From positions 23,801 to 87,800 of the forward strand of contig NZ_FTMY01000019.1 of the NCBI RefSeq assembly GCF_900156165.1: a DNA stretch of 64,000 bases, in the 5' to 3' direction. The position numbers and the translations under genes are program-made. This document shows positions 54,429 to 63,811 of this stretch, one piece after another. The notes beneath the pieces were generated by a model that saw only the letters and a list, made by a program, of their open reading frames with translations, made no database searches and was not told the DNA's origin. The first letter of the stretch is position 1. Each line of letters begins with the position of its first letter. This DNA comes from Pseudacidovorax sp. RU35E (GTDB lineage: Bacteria > Pseudomonadota > Gammaproteobacteria > Burkholderiales > Burkholderiaceae_C).

Positions 54429-56621
54429 ATGTCACGCTATCTAGGCAAGGAAACGCCCCGGGTCGACGGACTCGCCAAGGTCACGGGCAAGGCGAAGTAC
54501 ACCGCCGAGTTCCAGATTCCCAACATCACCTATGGCTTTATCGTGCTGAGCACAGCCTCCAAGGGTCGCATCTCCGCGATCGACACGCGCGAGGCCGAGA
54601 AGGCCAGCGGCGTGATTCGCGTCTTCACCCACTTGAACGCGGGCAAGCTCGGCCCGGCACCGGCGGCAGGCGCGCAGCCGGCATGGACATGGCCGCTGCA
54701 ATCGGACCGGATATTCTTCAACGGACAGCCGATTGCGCTGGTTGTGGCCGAAAGCTACGAGCAGGCCCGGTACGCTGCGCGGTTGGTGAAGGCCAACTAC
54801 GAGACCGAAGCGCACAACACCGACCTGGCGAAGGTGCTGGACCGCGCCCAACCAGACCCTGCCACGGCCAAGGGCGCGCCGCGCGGCAACCCCGTCGCGG
54901 CGATGCAGACAGCGGCCGTCAAGGTCGAAGCGCAATACCGCATTCCGATCAACCACCACAATCCAATCGAGCCGCACGCAGCGATTGCCTTCTGGCAAGG
55001 GGACCAGCTCACGATCTTCGACAAGACGCAGGAGGTCTACGGCGTTCAGAAGCATCTGGCGGAAAGCTTCGGCGTTCCAGCCGAGAACATCCGCGTGATC
55101 TCCCCCTTCGTCGGCGGCGCCTTCGGAGCATCGCTCAAGCCGAACTACTACCCTTCACTCACGGCCATGGCCGCGCGCGAACTCAAGCGCCCGGTCAAGG
55201 TGGTCTACACCCGGACTCAGATGTTCACGGGTCACGGCTACCGGCCCGACACGATCCAGCGGGTGGCCCTGGGCGCGGACCGCAACGGCAAGCTCTCGGC
55301 GATGATCCACGAGGCTTTCCACAACACCTCGTCGTTCGAGGAATTCTCCGATTCGACGACCGGCTTTACCCGGCAGGTCTACGCCTGTCCCAACCTCCAT
55401 GCGCCGCTCAAGGTCGCAGCGACAGACCTGGCCACGCCCACCTGGATGCGTGCGCCTGGCGCGGTGAGCGGGATGTTCGCATTGGAGAGCGCCATGGACG
55501 AGCTGTCCTACGCGCTCAAGATCGATCCGATGGAGCTGCGTCTCATCAATTACGCCGAGGTCGACCCGGAAAGCGGCAAGCCGTTCTCCAGCAAAGCATT
55601 GCGCGAGTGCTACCGCCTGGGTGCCGAGAAGTTCGGCTGGAAGAACCGCAAGGCCGAGCCTCGATCGATGCGCGACGGTCGCCTGCTGGTCGGTTGGGGC
55701 ATGGCATCGAGCGTTTGGGGTGCCATGCAGATGCCCGCCAGCGCGCGCATCTCATACAAGGCCAACGGCACGGCCGCCGTGGCCAGTGCCACCAGCGACA
55801 TCGGGCCGGGCACCTATACCGTAATGACCATGATCGCGGCCGAGTTCCTCGGCCTCCGGCTGGATCAGGTGCACTTCGAGCTGGGTGATACACGCCAACC
55901 CAAGGCGCCTGCACAAGGGGGCTCGTGGACGACCTCCAGCGTGGGGTCGGCCGTGCGCGGCGCTGCATTCGGCGTGGTGGCAAAGCTGCTCGACTTGGCG
56001 AACCGTGATGCGGCATCGCCATTAAAGGGCGCAAACACAGCCGAAGTGGAGATGCTCGATGGTCGCCTTCGGCTGAAGAGCGATCCCGCCAAAGCCGTCG
56101 ACGTTGCAGACGTGATGCGCCGAACTGGGACCAGCGAGATCACTGAAACCTACGATTCGACACCATCGCCAGAGCGCGCGAAGTACGCAACGCTCGCGCA
56201 TGGCGCCCAGTTCGTCGAGGTGAAGGTCGACCCCAGCCTAGGCACGGTGAAGGTCACCCGCGTGATCGAGGTTACAGCCTGCGGCAAGATCCTGAATCCG
56301 CTGGCCTCACACAGCCAGGAGATCGGCGGCGTGGTGTGGGGCATCGGCATGGCGTTGGAAGAGGCGACAGAAATCGACCACCGCTACGGCCGGATCGTCA
56401 CAGCGAATCTCCAGCACTATCACGTGCCGGTAAACGCGGACATCCATTCCATTGAGACCATCTTCGTGGAGGAAGACGACACCATCGTCAATCCTTTAGG
56501 TGTCAAGGGAATGGGCGAACTCGGCATGGTGGGTATCCCTGCGGCCATCGCCAACGCCGTCTACCACGCAACCGGCAAGCGCGTACGCGAGCTGCCCATC
56601 ACGCCCGAAAAGCTGCTATAG
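54429..56621 (+). CDS. Aldehyde oxidoreductase molybdenum subunit, PaoC-like
   Basis: A 730-residue Mo-cofactor subunit: RYLGKETPRVDGLAKVTGKAKYTAEF, FVGGAFGASLKPNYY, APTWMRAPGAVSGMFALE-type motifs and the C-terminal GVKGMGELGMVGIPAAIANAVYHATGKRVRELPI with the catalytic Glu. With the two upstream genes it forms a PaoABC-type enzyme oxidising aromatic or other aldehydes. No molybdenum cofactor chaperone of the PaoD/XdhC type is encoded nearby. Confidence 0.92.
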   Translation: MSRYLGKETPRVDGLAKVTGKAKYTAEFQIPNITYGFIVLSTASKGRISAIDTREAEKASGVIRVFTHLNAGKLGPAPAAGAQPAWTWPLQSDRIFFNGQPIALVVAESYEQARYAARLVKANYETEAHNTDLAKVLDRAQPDPATAKGAPRGNPVAAMQTAAVKVEAQYRIPINHHNPIEPHAAIAFWQGDQLTIFDKTQEVYGVQKHLAESFGVPAENIRVISPFVGGAFGASLKPNYYPSLTAMAARELKRPVKVVYTRTQMFTGHGYRPDTIQRVALGADRNGKLSAMIHEAFHNTSSFEEFSDSTTGFTRQVYACPNLHAPLKVAATDLATPTWMRAPGAVSGMFALESAMDELSYALKIDPMELRLINYAEVDPESGKPFSSKALRECYRLGAEKFGWKNRKAEPRSMRDGRLLVGWGMASSVWGAMQMPASARISYKANGTAAVASATSDIGPGTYTVMTMIAAEFLGLRLDQVHFELGDTRQPKAPAQGGSWTTSSVGSAVRGAAFGVVAKLLDLANRDAASPLKGANTAEVEMLDGRLRLKSDPAKAVDVADVMRRTGTSEITETYDSTPSPERAKYATLAHGAQFVEVKVDPSLGTVKVTRVIEVTACGKILNPLASHSQEIGGVVWGIGMALEEATEIDHRYGRIVTANLQHYHVPVNADIHSIETIFVEEDDTIVNPLGVKGMGELGMVGIPAAIANAVYHATGKRVRELPITPEKLL

Positions 56622-56652
56622 AGGCAGCGTCAGGCAACTGAGTCCGCGCAAA

Positions 56653-56673
56653 AGGCCTCGCACCTGGAGGCCT
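56653..56673 (-). terminator. Hairpin between the molybdenum operon and the esterase gene
   Basis: AGGCCTC and GAGGCCT form a perfect 7-base stem with a 7-base loop; on the minus strand the stem is followed by TTTT. It sits between convergent genes and probably ends the minus-strand esterase operon. The remaining bases 56674-56951 show nothing recognisable. Confidence 0.5.
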
Positions 56674-56951
56674 GTCATGGCAGCCGGTCAACCCAACGCA
56701 GCACTCGGCTTTTCGCTACGGCTGAGCGGTGTGATGCGCGGCAGTGGACGTCCGACCGTCCCATCTTTAATGCCGATGGATGCTCGACGGAGGCCCAATC
56801 GATCCCCGCACGATCGAGCAATTTGTCGGAAGCTGACGCTTACCCACGCGGCGAAGCGATGTTTAAGCGACCCAGCTTCCTGACAGATCGATCACATGAC
56901 CGCGATGATCACAGCTCCTGCCTTGAATGGCGAGGCTGTGTTGTGTACCTC

Positions 56952-58190
56952 TCATCGAGGGCGGAGCTCTGCGTGCTGATAGGTTGCCTTTTCCATCGCC
57001 AAGAAGCCTGCTACAGAGGTGGGGTCGACGAACGGGAAGATCTGGGTCGCCCAGTACCCCCCGATGCCGTTAGCACGATCGATCCAGTAGTACAGGTTGG
57101 CGAGGCCAGCCCATGCCAGTGCTCCGGCTGGCCTGCCCGTGGGCGCTTCTTCCTCGTTGATCATGAACGTGAGTGCCCAGGTCTTCGGCATGCCAGGGAA
57201 GAACTCGGCGTCGTTGGACAGTCTTGGCCTCGAAACGGGGAGGATGGACGCTGCAGTCTTGGTCGCATCGACGCCGGGCAGCATCTGCACGTGCATGCCC
57301 TTAGGCAGATGATTGCGGGAAGCCATTTCGACTGTCTCCGGTCGAAGAATTTGCTCTCCGCTGTCGCTGCGCCCGTCGTTGAGCCACATGCGGATGAACT
57401 TCACGTAGTCCGAGGCGGTGCCGTAGAGGCCGTGCCCACCCATGTGGATCTCCGGGTCCTGAGGCAAGGTCACGCCGTTGAGAGGAACGAGCGAGCCATC
57501 ACGATCTTCGCGCGCGTGAATCGTCGCTTGCCGCGACTGCATGGAAGGGGTCATCGTGAAAGCGGTGTCGGCCATCCCGAGCGGGCCGAGAATCCGGGCC
57601 TGCATCACTTCGCCGAGCCGCTTGCCAGTGATGCCCTCAACCACCATGCCGGCCCAGTCGATGTTGCTGCCGTAGGCCCACTGCTCGCCCGGATCGAATA
57701 GCAGCGGCGTCTTGATTGACTTCCAAGAAGCGTCAACCACCCATGGCTGGCCCTGCTCGTTGGCGAGGCGGGCGTACGTCTCGTTGAAGAAGTCATAGCT
57801 AAAACCGGCCGTGTGCGTGAGCAGGTGACGCGTCGTGACGTCGCGCTTGGGTGGGCGTAGCCTGGGTTGTCCGTCTTCGCCGAAGCCCTCTATGACCATG
57901 ATGTCAGCAAGTTGGGGCGCGAATTCCTTCGCAGGCGCGTCGAGGTCGAGAAGTCCCTCTTCGACCAGTTGCAGGCAAGCCGTTCCTGCGATGGCCTTGG
58001 TGGTCGAAAAGATTGCGCACACGGAGTCGGGCTCGAACGGCTCGCCGGTCCCGGTGTTGCGGACACCGCGCGCGCCTTCATAGATCGTGCCGTGGCGGTC
58101 GGTCACCGCGGCCGAAACCCCTGGCACGCGGGGTGTGCCTGTCGTCACGCCATCGAGTACGGCGTCGATCGCCTTCTTCAGTTCGGTCAT
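56952..58190 (-). CDS. Serine beta-lactamase-fold esterase (EstB-like)
   Basis: A 412-residue class C beta-lactamase-fold hydrolase. The S-x-x-K motif is FSTTKAIA, Y-x-N is in [11 protein letters not shown], and [14 protein letters not shown] supplies the third region. EstB-type proteins are esterases or transesterases rather than beta-lactamases. The start MTELKKAID follows a poor upstream extension. It follows the PucR-type gene by 202 bases on the same strand and may be part of the same group. Confidence 0.88.
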   Translation of the reverse strand: MTELKKAIDAVLDGVTTGTPRVPGVSAAVTDRHGTIYEGARGVRNTGTGEPFEPDSVCAIFSTTKAIAGTACLQLVEEGLLDLDAPAKEFAPQLADIMVIEGFGEDGQPRLRPPKRDVTTRHLLTHTAGFSYDFFNETYARLANEQGQPWVVDASWKSIKTPLLFDPGEQWAYGSNIDWAGMVVEGITGKRLGEVMQARILGPLGMADTAFTMTPSMQSRQATIHAREDRDGSLVPLNGVTLPQDPEIHMGGHGLYGTASDYVKFIRMWLNDGRSDSGEQILRPETVEMASRNHLPKGMHVQMLPGVDATKTAASILPVSRPRLSNDAEFFPGMPKTWALTFMINEEEAPTGRPAGALAWAGLANLYYWIDRANGIGGYWATQIFPFVDPTSVAGFLAMEKATYQHAELRPR

Positions 58191-58392
58191 CGTCTGTCTC
58201 CATGTTGTTGAACCACAGCCGCAGGCGAGGTGCAGAAGCGCGGAACGCCCGCGTGTAGTCGAAAAGACGATCCGGACCAACGCATCTCCGGCGGCGACCT
58301 GTGGCAACGAGACAGTAGCAACTTACCCGGTGACCGATAACCGCCGACCGGCGCGCCTGGAGGGGTCAAACCCCGACATTTGGCGGTTGGGC

Positions 58393-59427
58393 CTAGCGAC
58401 CAGTGGGCGGTGGCAGGTCCAGCGCCGACGAATGCCGAACGCGCCAAGCGAGGAAGGCGAGGCCGACGCGGGTTCGGCCGATGCCGTCGAGTGGGTCGAA
58501 CGACAACATGTCGCGAATGGTCTCCAGTCGCGCCTGCATGGTGCTGTGGTGGACACCGGCTATGCGTGATGCGTCGCGGATGGACGCGGAGCGAAGCAGC
58601 GCATCCAGAGTTCGAATGGCCCACGGATGCTGCATAACGCTTTCGAGTTCCTCGACGTCAAGAAGCGGTCGATCTACCGAACACTGGGCGAGCAGATCAA
58701 TCAGGCCACCATAGTCGTCTGCAATGACGACCGGCACCTCGGGCAATGCGCACAAGCGCAGGCTCACGAGTGCTGTGGCCAGCGATCGGTGCAGGTCTTC
58801 GAGCGCTGCAGCCCCCCCGATCCCGCAAGGGCTGGCGTCCATGTGTTTTACCTCGGCGTGGAGCACGCACACGTGCAGCGGGCCGTAGTGGGTGTGGACG
58901 ACGTCTTCCAGCAGGTCCCTGTGTTGCTTCCAGGTCGCGAAGAGCGGCAAGGTGGCAACGCGGTACTTCAGGTGCGGTGCCAATCCGAATTTGGCGGCCG
59001 TCGCACGGCGCTGCTCCACGTCTACGTTGGCGTCTAGCAGATCTCCAAGCCGGCGCAGCGGTTCCTCCGCCTGGTGCCCGCTGCGGATGGCCAGGGCAAG
59101 GGCGAGGCGCTCGAGGATCATCGCATCGTTCACATGGGCTGGCCCCTGACGCTCCAGCCACACGGTCATGCCGTTTGCTGCCAGGCATCCGGCAGGCGGA
59201 GTGGAGGCACTGCCTTTAAGGGTCTGCCCGTCCGGGCCGACGCGGAGCGTGCGCTGCGATTGATGCCCGGCATACCCCGCGAAACAACCTGCAAGCGAGG
59301 CTGCCGCCCCGAGGAGCCCTTGAATATTGACGCCACCGCGGACCAACTCATCAAAACACGCGATGATCCTCAACGCCAGACTGGCGTTGGGGTCGAGGGC
59401 CTTCAGTCGAGCAAGCAGTTCCTGCAT
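58393..59427 (-). CDS. PucR/CdaR-family transcriptional regulator
   Basis: A 344-residue regulator. The C-terminal HTH is PucR-like (RTLDALLRSASIRDASRIAGVHHSTMQARLETIRDML); the middle contains a GGDEF-like or CdaR-type segment (VPVVIADDYGGLIDLLAQ). I begin at MQELLARL. It lies between two esterase genes on one strand, so it probably controls them. The inducer is unknown. Confidence 0.75.
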   Translation of the reverse strand: MQELLARLKALDPNASLALRIIACFDELVRGGVNIQGLLGAAASLAGCFAGYAGHQSQRTLRVGPDGQTLKGSASTPPAGCLAANGMTVWLERQGPAHVNDAMILERLALALAIRSGHQAEEPLRRLGDLLDANVDVEQRRATAAKFGLAPHLKYRVATLPLFATWKQHRDLLEDVVHTHYGPLHVCVLHAEVKHMDASPCGIGGAAALEDLHRSLATALVSLRLCALPEVPVVIADDYGGLIDLLAQCSVDRPLLDVEELESVMQHPWAIRTLDALLRSASIRDASRIAGVHHSTMQARLETIRDMLSFDPLDGIGRTRVGLAFLAWRVRHSSALDLPPPTGR

Positions 59428-59435
59428 ACAGCCCC

Positions 59436-60440
59436 TCAATCGCCCAGGACGCGTGACATCCATGCGCTGCGCGTGGCGATCATTCCACGCGACAGTGCGG
59501 TGTGCGGCGCGAAGATGTCGAACGCATGGAACCCACCCGGCCACACATGGAGCTCGGCCTGCCCGCCGGCATTCCACAGGGCGTCTGCGTAGGCGACAGT
59601 TTCGTCGCGAAAGATCTCGGCGCTGCCGACGTCGAGAAACGCGGGCGGCAGGTCGCATAGCTCGGTTGCACGGGCCGGCGCGGCATAAGGTGAGACATTC
59701 GGACCACCGCGAGCGTCACCAAGCAGCGCGCCCCAGCCGGTTTCGTTGCTCACGCGATCCCAGACACCGACGCCATCGAATTGACGGGTGGACTTCGTGA
59801 TGCCGCGGTCGTCCAGCATCGGGTAGTCGAGCAGCTGACCGCACAGGCGGGGACCGCCCCGATCGCGCGCCGCAAGGGCCGCACCGGCCGCCAAGCCTCC
59901 CCCCGCGCTGGCGCCTGCGATCAGCAGGCGATCCAGGCGCACGCCGAGCGACTCCGCTTGCCATGCCATCCATTCCAGCGCTGCGTACACATCCTCCCGC
60001 GGATAAGGGTCGCGATACTCCGGCGCCAATCGGTACTCGATTGACACGAGCACGACGCCCAGTTGTTCGACGAAATCGATCATCCGGTCCAGCCCACTGA
60101 ACCGATCGCCGAACAGCAGACCGCCGGAATGCACGAAAAGCACACCGGGGCGGCGCCCGGAGGCACGCTCGTTACGGAAAACAGACGCTTTGAGGGGGTG
60201 TCCCTCGTAACCCTCGAAGACGCGGTCCTCGCACCGGATGCTCCGCCCGCCGATGAGCGTTTCCAAAGGCGGCCCGGCGTAGGACGCCCGCATGAACGCG
60301 ATCAGGTCATTGGTCACGGTCGGCGGGAACATTCCGCCCACGATGGCCAGGCCTGCGCGCAGTTCGGGGTCAAAGGCCGGTCGGTCGAGCCGCGCTTGTG
60401 CGCCTGTCCCCTCGACCAGTCCATGAATGAGCTTATTCAT
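59436..60440 (-). CDS. HSL-family alpha/beta hydrolase (esterase/lipase)
   Basis: A 334-residue hormone-sensitive-lipase-type esterase. The oxyanion loop is HSGGLLFGD, the nucleophile GASAGGGLAAG, the acid LDVGSAEIFRDE and the catalytic His GGFHAFD. AAGGA precedes the start at 60440. It precedes the PucR gene by 8 bases. The two esterases suggest ester input to the adjacent aldehyde-oxidising enzymes, but this is inference. Confidence 0.9.
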   Translation of the reverse strand: MNKLIHGLVEGTGAQARLDRPAFDPELRAGLAIVGGMFPPTVTNDLIAFMRASYAGPPLETLIGGRSIRCEDRVFEGYEGHPLKASVFRNERASGRRPGVLFVHSGGLLFGDRFSGLDRMIDFVEQLGVVLVSIEYRLAPEYRDPYPREDVYAALEWMAWQAESLGVRLDRLLIAGASAGGGLAAGAALAARDRGGPRLCGQLLDYPMLDDRGITKSTRQFDGVGVWDRVSNETGWGALLGDARGGPNVSPYAAPARATELCDLPPAFLDVGSAEIFRDETVAYADALWNAGGQAELHVWPGGFHAFDIFAPHTALSRGMIATRSAWMSRVLGD

Positions 60441-60756
60441 CCCGTGTTCCTTCAAACCGCCCGCATGCGGCCAAGTCGCGCTGAAGATTTGAGCGCGTTC
60501 CCTTGTGCGAACGCAGACTCTACCGGTGTTGGAAGGAGGACTCTCCGCTATTCGAAAGGATCGGTCAGGGCCCGACCTGCTCCCCGCACTACGCACCACG
60601 GCCATAGAGAAAATCCGAGCGACATAGAAAAAGCGCGATGCGCAATAGCAGTTTCACAACGCAAGCGGCCAGTCAAGTCATGTTGACCCGAGCCCCTGCG
60701 TAAGAGCCTCGCGTCTACATAACTCGAGCGGACACATGGACACCTGAGAAATCTAT
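60441..60756. other. Gap without recognisable features
   Basis: This 316-base stretch lies between the esterase start and the IS66 debris. It should contain the promoter of the esterase operon on the minus strand. I see no other gene, repeat or RNA in it. Confidence 0.4.
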
Positions 60757-60930
60757 TTGATGGGCCGGCGACGTAGGCGCCGGCATACCCAGGACTTCAA
60801 GGCTCCGTTCATCGCGCAATGCACACGACCGGGCGTGTCCGTGGCAGCGGTCGCGCTGGCCCACAGCCTCAACGCCAACATGCTGCGTAATGGGTCATCG
60901 AAGCCCAGCACTAGCCACCGTCACTGCCGC
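60757..60930 (+). pseudogene. 5' remnant of an IS66-family element (tnpA-like)
   Basis: RRRRHTQDFKAPFIAQCTRPGVSVAAVALAHSLNANMLR is the TnpA of IS66 elements (RRRHSxEFKAQVVxACxxPGVSVAAVALAHGxNANMLRRWVIE). The frame is lost at NANMLR-, with WVIEA present one base out. The element is dead. Confidence 0.7.
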
Positions 60931-61113
60931 CTGCGGTCTCGCCTTAAGAGTCCCTGCCGCAACCCGCACCGACCTTCTTTCCCTTAGCCCTCAGCGCTCC
61001 GGCGATTGATGGCGACTCCGGATCGAACTCCAATGCTCAGGCACGACCGTCATCGTCGTATGGCCGGCAACGGCCGCCGCACCGTGCGCAACCTGACTGC
61101 GCGACTGGCTTCG

Positions 61114-61179
61114 ATGATCCGCGTCGACGCCGTCTGGCTCTGTGTCGAGCCTATGGACATGCGCGCAGGCACGGACAGC
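61114..61179 (+). pseudogene. Start of an IS66 tnpB gene, truncated
   Basis: MIRVDAVWLCVEPMDMRAGTDS is the first 22 residues of IS66 TnpB. It then stops matching and abuts the minus-strand MBL remnant at 61180, giving a sharp junction. Confidence 0.7.
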
Positions 61180-61180
61180 C

Positions 61181-61290
61181 GCTCACCACTTGGCAACTCC
61201 CCGAACACGGGCTGCTGAAGGCAGGTGATGACGCCCATGACGTCGAGGATGCTATGCCGACGAGCGCGATGAGGAAACTGGTCCAGAATC
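61181..61290 (-). pseudogene. N-terminal remnant of an MBL-fold hydrolase gene
   Basis: On the minus strand FLIALVGIA is followed in another frame by GVITCLQQPVFGELPSGERL. These match, in order, FLMVFLGIA and GAVGYLQLPVFGALPVGERL of the intact MBL protein at 15626-16798. The gene is cut off at the IS66 junction and frameshifted. Confidence 0.65.
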
Positions 61291-61319
61291 ATCTCATTCG
61301 GCGAACACCGTGGGGGCCA

Positions 61320-62003
61320 TCAGGACAGCATCGTGCCGGTGGCGCGTGCCAGTTCGGCGAGCAACAGATCTTGGAACCGCGTATCGTTGACAGCGGCATG
61401 CGGCTGCATGCGTCGCTGGTGGTGCCAGTACCCGCCCGTGGTCAATGCTTCGGGGTCGTCGCTGGTGGCGAGCCACTCCTGAGTCAAGTGTCCCAGCCTC
61501 AGGTCATCGGGCGCACTCGGACCGCCCATCTTGGTCGGCACCCACCCCGGATCTACCGCGTTGCTGATCACATCAGGCCACAGGCGTGCAATAGCTGCGG
61601 CCAGCGCGGTAACGAACAGCTTGCTGTCCGCATAGCTGCCGGAGGGCGAGCCGCCGATCCAATCGATATTCGCTAGGCCGGCCCGTCCGCGCCGATGCAT
61701 GCTGCTGCTCAGGTAAATCAGGCGCTTGGGACGCTGGATCAGAGCCGTGAGGACGTATGGCGCGACTGTGTTGACAACAAGGACCTGCGATCCGGAATAG
61801 ATGCCCGCGTTGTGAACGACTGCATCCATTGGGCCAATCGCGTTGACCTGCATGGCGAGATCGCGCAACTGCGAAGGTTCAGACAGATCGCCGAAGGTCG
61901 TGACGGCCCCCAGGCCCACCAGTTCCCTCACGGCCGAAAGGCGACAGCGCGATCGCACGTGCACGACGACTTCATGACCCTGCGCCAGCAGCGCCTTGGC
62001 AGA
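61320..62003 (-). pseudogene. SDR gene missing its nucleotide-binding N-terminus
   Basis: From SAKALLAQGHEVVVHVRS onward the frame reads as a complete SDR C-terminal portion: FGDLSEPSQLRDLAMQVN, MDAVVHNAGIYSG, RLIYLSSSMHRRG, catalytic YADSK, and an end at TGTMLS. The first strand and glycine loop are gone; integrase sequence lies there instead. It is homologous to the broken SDR at 16797-17111 and is likewise followed by an MBL gene remnant. Confidence 0.75.
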
Positions 62004-62718
62004 GGCGTAGGGCGCAGCGTGTGATGAAGGAACCGTTGTAGGAGCGGATGTTGCGCAACAGCTGCCCGAGCTGCACGGGGTCGGTGATGGCCGCATAGTG
62101 GCGGCTGCGCGGAGCCGACAGGCCGCCTGTGTTCTTGTTGACGAAATTCCCAGCCGGCTCCAGAGCACCGACGTCGACCGCGTACTGGTACACGTGCTGT
62201 ACTGCCTCTCGTACGCGCTGAGCCGTTTCAAGGTTGCCGCGGTCCTTGATCCGGTGCAGGCATCGCACGATCTCGGTCGGAGCGATTTTCTCGATCGGCC
62301 GGTCGCCGATCCAGGGGAAGACGTGGATCTCCAGGTGACGGATGACCTTGTCGGCATAACCGCTCGACCATTGCCTGTCCTTCTTCGCGCTGGCGACCCA
62401 CGCACGCGCCAGGAGAGCGAAGGTGTTCATCGCCGCAACACGCTCCTGCTCTTCACGTTGCCGACGGACCTCCTTGAGGTCCTGTCCACCCGCGCGAAGA
62501 CTGCTGGCTTCATAGGCTTTGCCGCGCGCCTGCGCCAGCGTCACCGCCGGGTACGGCCCCAGCCCGAGCTTGACGGTCTTCCCGTCCTTGTCGTAGCGGT
62601 AGATCCAGGCCTTCCCGCTGCTGCGCACGCGCAAGAACAGGTTGTCGCCATCATTGAGGAAGAACTCCTTCGGCCCAGGCTTGGTCGCCTTGATTTGCGT
62701 CTCGCTCAGCAGTCCCAT
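61972..62718 (-). pseudogene. P4-type tyrosine integrase cut off before the catalytic domain
   Basis: The frame encodes the N-terminal arm-binding domain (LSETQIKATKPGPKEFFLNDGDNLFLRVRSSGKAWIYRYDKDGK, then LGLGPYPAVTLAQARGKA) and the core-binding domain of a P4-type integrase, up to GSFITRCALRL. At about 62003 it switches into the SDR gene, so the catalytic Arg, His and Tyr are absent. The start is 178 bases from a tRNA-Phe 3' fragment, the usual layout of this integrase family. Confidence 0.85.
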
Positions 62719-62860
62719 CTCGTAACCCCGTACCCCCGGAAGGTGTTTTTCACGAGATCACTCTAGGGTACGGCTCAGGGTACGGGCAAACGCGGGATGT
62801 AACGGGACGACCTGGAACGTTGTGAGCGACATTTCGGAGCCAAGTCCTTGTCGCACAAAC

Positions 62861-62888
62861 AAAAACGCCTAGTCGGAGGGACTAGGCG
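62861..62888 (-). terminator. Rho-independent terminator after the tRNA-Phe fragment
   Basis: CGCCTAGTC and GACTAGGCG form a perfect 9-base stem; read on the minus strand it is followed by TTTTT. It directly follows the tRNA-Phe 3' end, as expected of its original terminator. Confidence 0.85.
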
Positions 62889-62896
62889 TAGGTGTT

Positions 62897-62943
62897 TGGT
62901 GGCCTGGGGCGGAATCGAACCGCCGACACGCGGATTTTCAATC
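62897..62943 (-). tRNA. 3' fragment of tRNA-Phe (attachment-site relic)
   Basis: On the minus strand the sequence from TTGAAAATCC, containing the GAA anticodon, through GGTTCGATTCC to CCAGGCCACCA is the 3' half of tRNA-Phe. The 5' half is not present upstream, where unrelated sequence begins, and no anticodon stem pairs. The break at the anticodon loop is the crossover point expected for integrases of this type, so this is an att core and not a functional tRNA. Confidence 0.75.
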
Positions 62944-63075
62944 GGCCTCCGGGGCTGGGCTAGCGAACCAGAGCGCAGCAGATAAGTAGGCGACCAACAC
63001 GGAAAGCGGCAATCCCTCGACTGATGAAGCTGCGCCAGATTTGCATCTCTGCGGACGCCAACATGGCGACCGATA

Positions 63076-63108
63076 GCTGTCGTTCGATGGACAACGTCGA
63101 ACGACAGC
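63076..63108. repeat. Perfect 12-base inverted repeat in non-coding DNA
   Basis: GCTGTCGTTCGA and TCGAACGACAGC are separated by 9 bases. No gene lies within 150 bases. It may be a REP-like element or a structured RNA element. The rest of 62945-63214 shows no gene. Confidence 0.6.
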
Positions 63109-63214
63109 AACCGCTGCTTAACCGTCCTCCAACGCATCGTCGCTGATGTCAGATCTTTCCAACCACATATGACGTAGACGAGCAGGCACCCGTAATCGCC
63201 TAGCTTTCTCACTT

Positions 63215-63248
63215 CCCAGCCTCGCCTCAAGCGAGCTGGGGCTTTTTT
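63215..63248 (+). terminator. Rho-independent terminator, plus strand
   Basis: CCCAGC-c-TCGC pairs with GCGAGCTGGG around the loop CTCAA, followed by CTTTTTT. No intact plus-strand gene precedes it, so it is a leftover of a deleted gene or terminates a lost transcript. Confidence 0.65.
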
Positions 63249-63269
63249 GCTGCTTGGTCGCTACTGACC

Positions 63270-63774
63270 TCAGTAAGCCGCTCCTCTTCACCTACCCTGC
63301 CTATGCCACCGGCTTGAGGTTGTCGATGATCTACGGTTACGCCAAACAGCCCAGCCGGCATGGCGGTGCCGACGAACGCCTCCGGCTCGCCCGAGCTTGA
63401 CGGCAACGGGCACACCCTGCTGCTCGTCGACGACTAGGCGAGCGAGCGCCTGTTCGTCCGGGAGATCCTGGACGAGCTGGGCTATGCGGTGTTCGAGGCG
63501 GCCGATGGCATGGAGGCCCTGCATCCTCCAGACGGACGTGCGCATCGACCTGCTCACCAGCGATGTCGGTCTGCCGGGCGGCATGAACGGACGGCAGGTG
63601 GCAGACGGGCGCGGGCCTCCCGCCCGGGCCTGCCCGTCCTGTTCATTACCGGCTATGCGGAGAACGCCGTGCTGAGCCACGGACACCTGGACCAGGCATG
63701 CACGTGATGACCAAGCCCTTCGAGCTGGGGGCGCTGGTGGCGCGACTCAGCCGGCTCACGGAAGAGAGCCACTG
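63270..63774 (+). pseudogene. C-terminus of a hybrid histidine kinase, multiply frameshifted
   Basis: Pieces in different frames reconstruct a hybrid kinase: TGLRLSMIYGYAKQ is the ATPase G2 box region, HTLLLVDD then a stop is the start of a receiver domain, and EILDELGYAVFEAADGMEALH, LLTSDVGLPGGMNGRQVADG, LPVLFITGYAENAVLSHGHL and MTKPFELGALVARLSRL follow. The receiver's phospho-acceptor Asp (SDVGLP) survives. An internal TAG and several frameshifts make it dead. Confidence 0.75.
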
Positions 63775-63811
63775 ACGGCGTCAGCGGCCGGGCCGCGACG
63801 GCCGCGCGAAC

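Noticed and set aside
62897..62943. A functional tRNA-Phe gene
   Set aside because: The 5' half and the anticodon stem partner are missing; only the part from the anticodon loop to CCA is present.
62775..63230. A 151-codon minus-strand open frame across the tRNA-Phe fragment
   Set aside because: It runs through the tRNA sequence and its terminator and has no family resemblance, so it is a chance frame.
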